Assembly: GCA_900617975.1 (NCBI GenBank)
Contig: UZAE01012115.1
Span: 37,919 to 60,974, forward strand
Reading direction: 5' to 3'
Source of the DNA: Rodentolepis nana
Taxonomy: Eukaryota; Platyhelminthes; Cestoda; Cyclophyllidea; Hymenolepididae
DNA: 23,056 nucleotides
This document shows positions 20,606-23,056 of the stretch, in pieces. The notes below the pieces were generated by a model. It was not told the origin of the DNA, ran no database searches, and saw only the letters and a list, made by a program, of their open reading frames with translations. The position numbers and the translations under genes were made by a program. Each line of letters opens with the position of its first letter. Position 1 is the first letter of the stretch.

Positions 20606-21123
20606 TCAGTATCTTCGGCTTTCCGTCCTTGTCTTTAGGGCTGGACACCGAATCAGGTGGGTCTTCTCCATTTCCTCCTGTAGGTTACATAGAGGGCATG
20701 TGGGTTGAGTGTATATTCCCAATCTGTGAAGGTGTTTTGCCAAGCAATCGTGGCCAGTACGTTGTCTAAACTCAGCAACGGCTTCGATTCTTGGCCAGTC
20801 GGGTATGTCGGAGAGTGCCACTGTCCACTGTTTCTTCTTTGTTTGAGCTTTAATTTCGTCAAACCTTGAGCTATAGAATTCTCTCCTGATTAAGTCCTTC
20901 ATTGTGTGGAAAGACATCGGACGGTTCATGCATTGCAAAATCGTTGTCCCCTTCTTAGCAAGTGCATCAGCAAGCTCGTTGCCTCTAATGCCACAGTGTC
21001 CAGGAATCCATTGTAGAACCACTGTTTCGTTCTTTCTCTCAGCAGCTGATAGAGTTTTCTGCATTCCTTTATCTCAGCTGTTTTGGGTGGCTCTCTGCTT
21101 CCAATTGAGCTTGCATGATATAC
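20606..21123 (-). pseudogene. LINE-type retrotransposon remnant: RNase H and C-terminal zinc motif
   Basis: Minus-strand frame 21064-20606 contains ETVVLQWIPGHCGIRGNELA with the ribonuclease H His and the following Asp (ELADALAKKG). It continues with EFRQRTGHDCLAKHLHRLGI and a Cys-x2-Cys...His...Cys motif (CPLCNLQEEMEKTHLIRC), typical of the C-terminus of Jockey/I-like non-LTR elements of arthropods. Upstream, similarity goes on in another frame (REPPKTAEIKECRKLYQLL, to about 21123), so there is a frameshift near 21050. The reverse transcriptase and 5' part are missing, so this is a 5'-truncated dead copy, the usual result of target-primed reverse transcription. It lies within or behind the EF-hand gene in antisense. 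The tail is repeat copy C. Confidence 0.88.
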
Positions 21124-22589
21124 TCCTTTCTTGGTTTGGAGGTCTTATTTTCAACTATGCGGCTTATCAGGACGCGAGTAAAATTTTTAAAAATTCAAAC
21201 TTCCAAATTTTTCATTTTTCCTCTCCACTCCTATACCTCAAAAAATCACTACCATTCGCCAGTCTAGTTTTGTGACAATGCCCACATTGATTCACCAGTT
21301 GCATATTTTCCGCTTTTTTAAAACTACCCAATCAGTGGTAGTATTTTCCACCCCCCCCCCCCCTCCATTGGGAAATGCGGGGTTTGTGTCGGGTTTTTTT
21401 TTAAAGCTGGTCAACCGCAGTGTTTGCTTCAATTGGTTCATCTTAAAAATAGTAATAAACAAACAATAAAATTAGCCAAACACATAATTTTTCTGCCTAA
21501 TCCAATAAACATGTTATTATAATCTTTGAAGAGAAAAGCGTTGGGGAAAATTGGTCATCTTATCTGAGCATTCCATAAAATCGCTTGTATACGAGTCCTT
21601 TAGTCATATATCTATTAAATAATTTAAGAAAAAGTACCGCAACTTAGGCCAATTCCACCGGCAGGTTCTTGAATTCTAACTTTCAGGGAAGAAAGGCGAA
21701 ACGGGGTATTTTTGGAACGAAAAAGATTCAATCACTCCGCCTCCATTTCCTATCACAGTTTGATTTTCATATTCAGTGTTTATCGATTTTTTCTAATACT
21801 TTGATCTTACCGTTATTAGTAATCTATTGATTTAGCTAATTCAATTCCACATTTATAATTATTGAAGTACTTACATCATTTACTGCGTCATTACACTTTT
21901 TCAACTCGATTTTAACAACAGTTAGAAGACGTGGCTCTAGTATGCTGCAAGTTAACTTTTTAAATTGTATGGAGATTCCATTTTTTTTCTATTCGTGCAA
22001 GTTGAGCTATTTTGACTTCGAAAGACTGAATTTTGGAGGGACTTTTAGTATTTCGCTCTTAATGAGATGCACATTTCCACTTTACCTCGAGGACAAATAA
22101 GTACATCCTCCTTAATGTAAAATTTGTTTTTTTAATACCTTTTTCTATTCCAGAGCTAATTTTACCATGGAATCGTCGAACTAATCTATAGCTCATATTA
22201 TATAATAGTGTGCATTTAGAGTGAAATTTGATTAGTTTTTCAGTGTTTGCCTTTATTAAAAACATGTCTAATGTGTCCGTACTTCGTCTCCATTTGAAGC
22301 TTTGTTTCTTTCCTTAAAAAAAGTTAATATTTACTAATCTGTTTAAGTTTTTTCTTTCATGACGTCTTTATTTTCATGCTAATTGGCTTAGAACCTGTAC
22401 ATCCGCTTTCCTGAACTGATACAATTTTAATTATCCATGTCTACACTTCACTTTCCATATAAATATATCGCCAACTAACGTTGCAATAATTTTGAACGAT
22501 TCCTTAGCCCTCATCCTCTTTAGCAAATATGGAGCAAACAATGCCCCAGAGAAAGTCTCCATCGCCGCCTTCACTATTGTATGGAAGGA
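21124..22589. other. AT-rich non-coding stretch
   Basis: Contains a 13-C run at 21351-21363. No convincing exon of the EF-hand gene or other gene is seen; short minus-strand frames at 22059-22265 and 22431-22637 have no recognisable similarity. Confidence 0.5.
21351..21363 (+). repeat. Poly-C run (13 nt)
   Basis: The longest G/C homopolymer of the window, near the LINE remnant. Confidence 0.95.
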
Positions 22590-23056
22590 TTGAGTCATCG
22601 TGGTGCACAGAAATTTATCAGGACCGCCACTGGGCACCGATGCCCTAGTTAATTTTTGCCCTCTCTATCTACTCCCAGTCCCACCACCAACTGTTCGTGT
22701 TGAGTCATCACTGGAAGCTCTTCTAACTCCCCCCCCCCCTCCCTCCTCCCTTCCCTTTTGCTGCGTGCGTTTCCCAGTCAGAGAGAGAGAGAGAGGTAGC
22801 GGTGCGTGAAAAGTTTAATCAGTTCATCCACCACTCCCTCCCCCCTCCTTTCACATGCGCTTGACTGGGCACGCCTTGGAAAGGTGGAGTGGGGGGAGAG
22901 GCCTTAATTACTATCACCCTGCACTGTGATACTACTGATTAACTGGGACATGTGCCCCCTCCCCCTCCTAATTGCGAGTGTGCGTTAGGCAAGAGATTGG
23001 ACCACGTGCGATATTACTTCCTTCGTGTAGCCAATTTGGCGAAGATTAGGGGTCAG
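22590..23056. other. CT/GA-rich, higher-GC end segment
   Basis: Composition changes sharply here: many ccctcc and ggggag tracts, an 11-C run (22729-22739), a (GA)7 tract (22781-22794), and several CpG-bearing gcgtgcg strings. No gene is recognised; the open frame 22600-22809 is a by-product of C-rich sequence. It could be an intronic low-complexity segment or a promoter-proximal region of a gene beyond the window. Confidence 0.5.
22781..22794 (+). repeat. (GA)7 microsatellite
   Basis: Uninterrupted GA dinucleotide tract within the low-complexity end segment. Confidence 0.95.

Noticed and set aside
21921..21938. Possible micro-exon (LEDVAL) of the EF-hand gene after an acceptor-like caacag
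   Set aside because: Eighteen bases with weak signals cannot be distinguished from chance.
22600..22809. 69-codon proline-rich frame
   Set aside because: Product of C-rich low-complexity sequence and the GA tract.
1..23056. tRNA or rRNA genes, CRISPR arrays, bacterial operons
   Set aside because: No cloverleaf with convincing A and B boxes, no rRNA core sequence, and no regularly spaced direct repeats were seen by eye; the window is clearly eukaryotic.

Overview
This is a eukaryotic window: intron-containing genes in an AT-rich background. The genes and intron sizes point to a flatworm, most likely a tapeworm. Intron sizes read from the exon junctions fall in two narrow classes, 29-48 nt (29, 32, 34, 39, 48) and 70-75 nt (70, 71, 72, 73, 75), plus a few longer ones. 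Two such peaks, near 36 and 73 nt, have been reported for tapeworm genomes. The strong AT richness would suit a Hymenolepis-like species, but the species is inference.

Layout. (1) 754-2834, minus strand: a caspase with a clear p20 domain in three exons (2085-2834) and a tentative last exon (754-966). The exon that should carry the catalytic cysteine was not found. (2) 2835-4553: the gap between the divergently oriented caspase gene and TANGO6. (3) 4554-10068, plus strand: a complete nine-exon TANGO6 (TMCO7) gene encoding 1108 residues. (4) 10069-11301: intergenic, with one copy (A) of a dispersed repeat. (5) 11302-12715, plus strand: a complete six-exon YIPF6 gene encoding 230 residues, with three introns of only 29-34 nt. 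(6) 12716-16132: a gene-poor stretch with some unassigned open frames. (7) 16133-18991, plus strand: the first three exons of an EF-hand plus coiled-coil protein resembling the CRACR2A/RASEF (large Rab GTPase) group; the rest was not found. (8) 18992-23056: probably intron or 3' flank of that gene. It holds an RNase H remnant of a LINE-type retrotransposon on the minus strand, two more copies (B, C) of the dispersed repeat, several runs of 9-13 G or C, and a CT/GA-rich end.

Function. TANGO6 and YIPF6 are both linked in other animals to ER-Golgi trafficking, and CRACR2A-type proteins are Ca2+-sensing Rab GTPases acting in vesicle traffic. Their closeness may be chance; animal genes are not normally grouped in operons, although flatworms do have some trans-spliced polycistrons. 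The caspase is an unrelated cell-death protease gene.

I see no new enzymatic system. The most interesting signals are the 3n, stop-free micro-introns in the caspase, the missing catalytic exon, a GC-AG intron in TANGO6, a SINE/LINE-like repeat set with a shared tail, and the clustering of G/C homopolymers in the last 7 kb.
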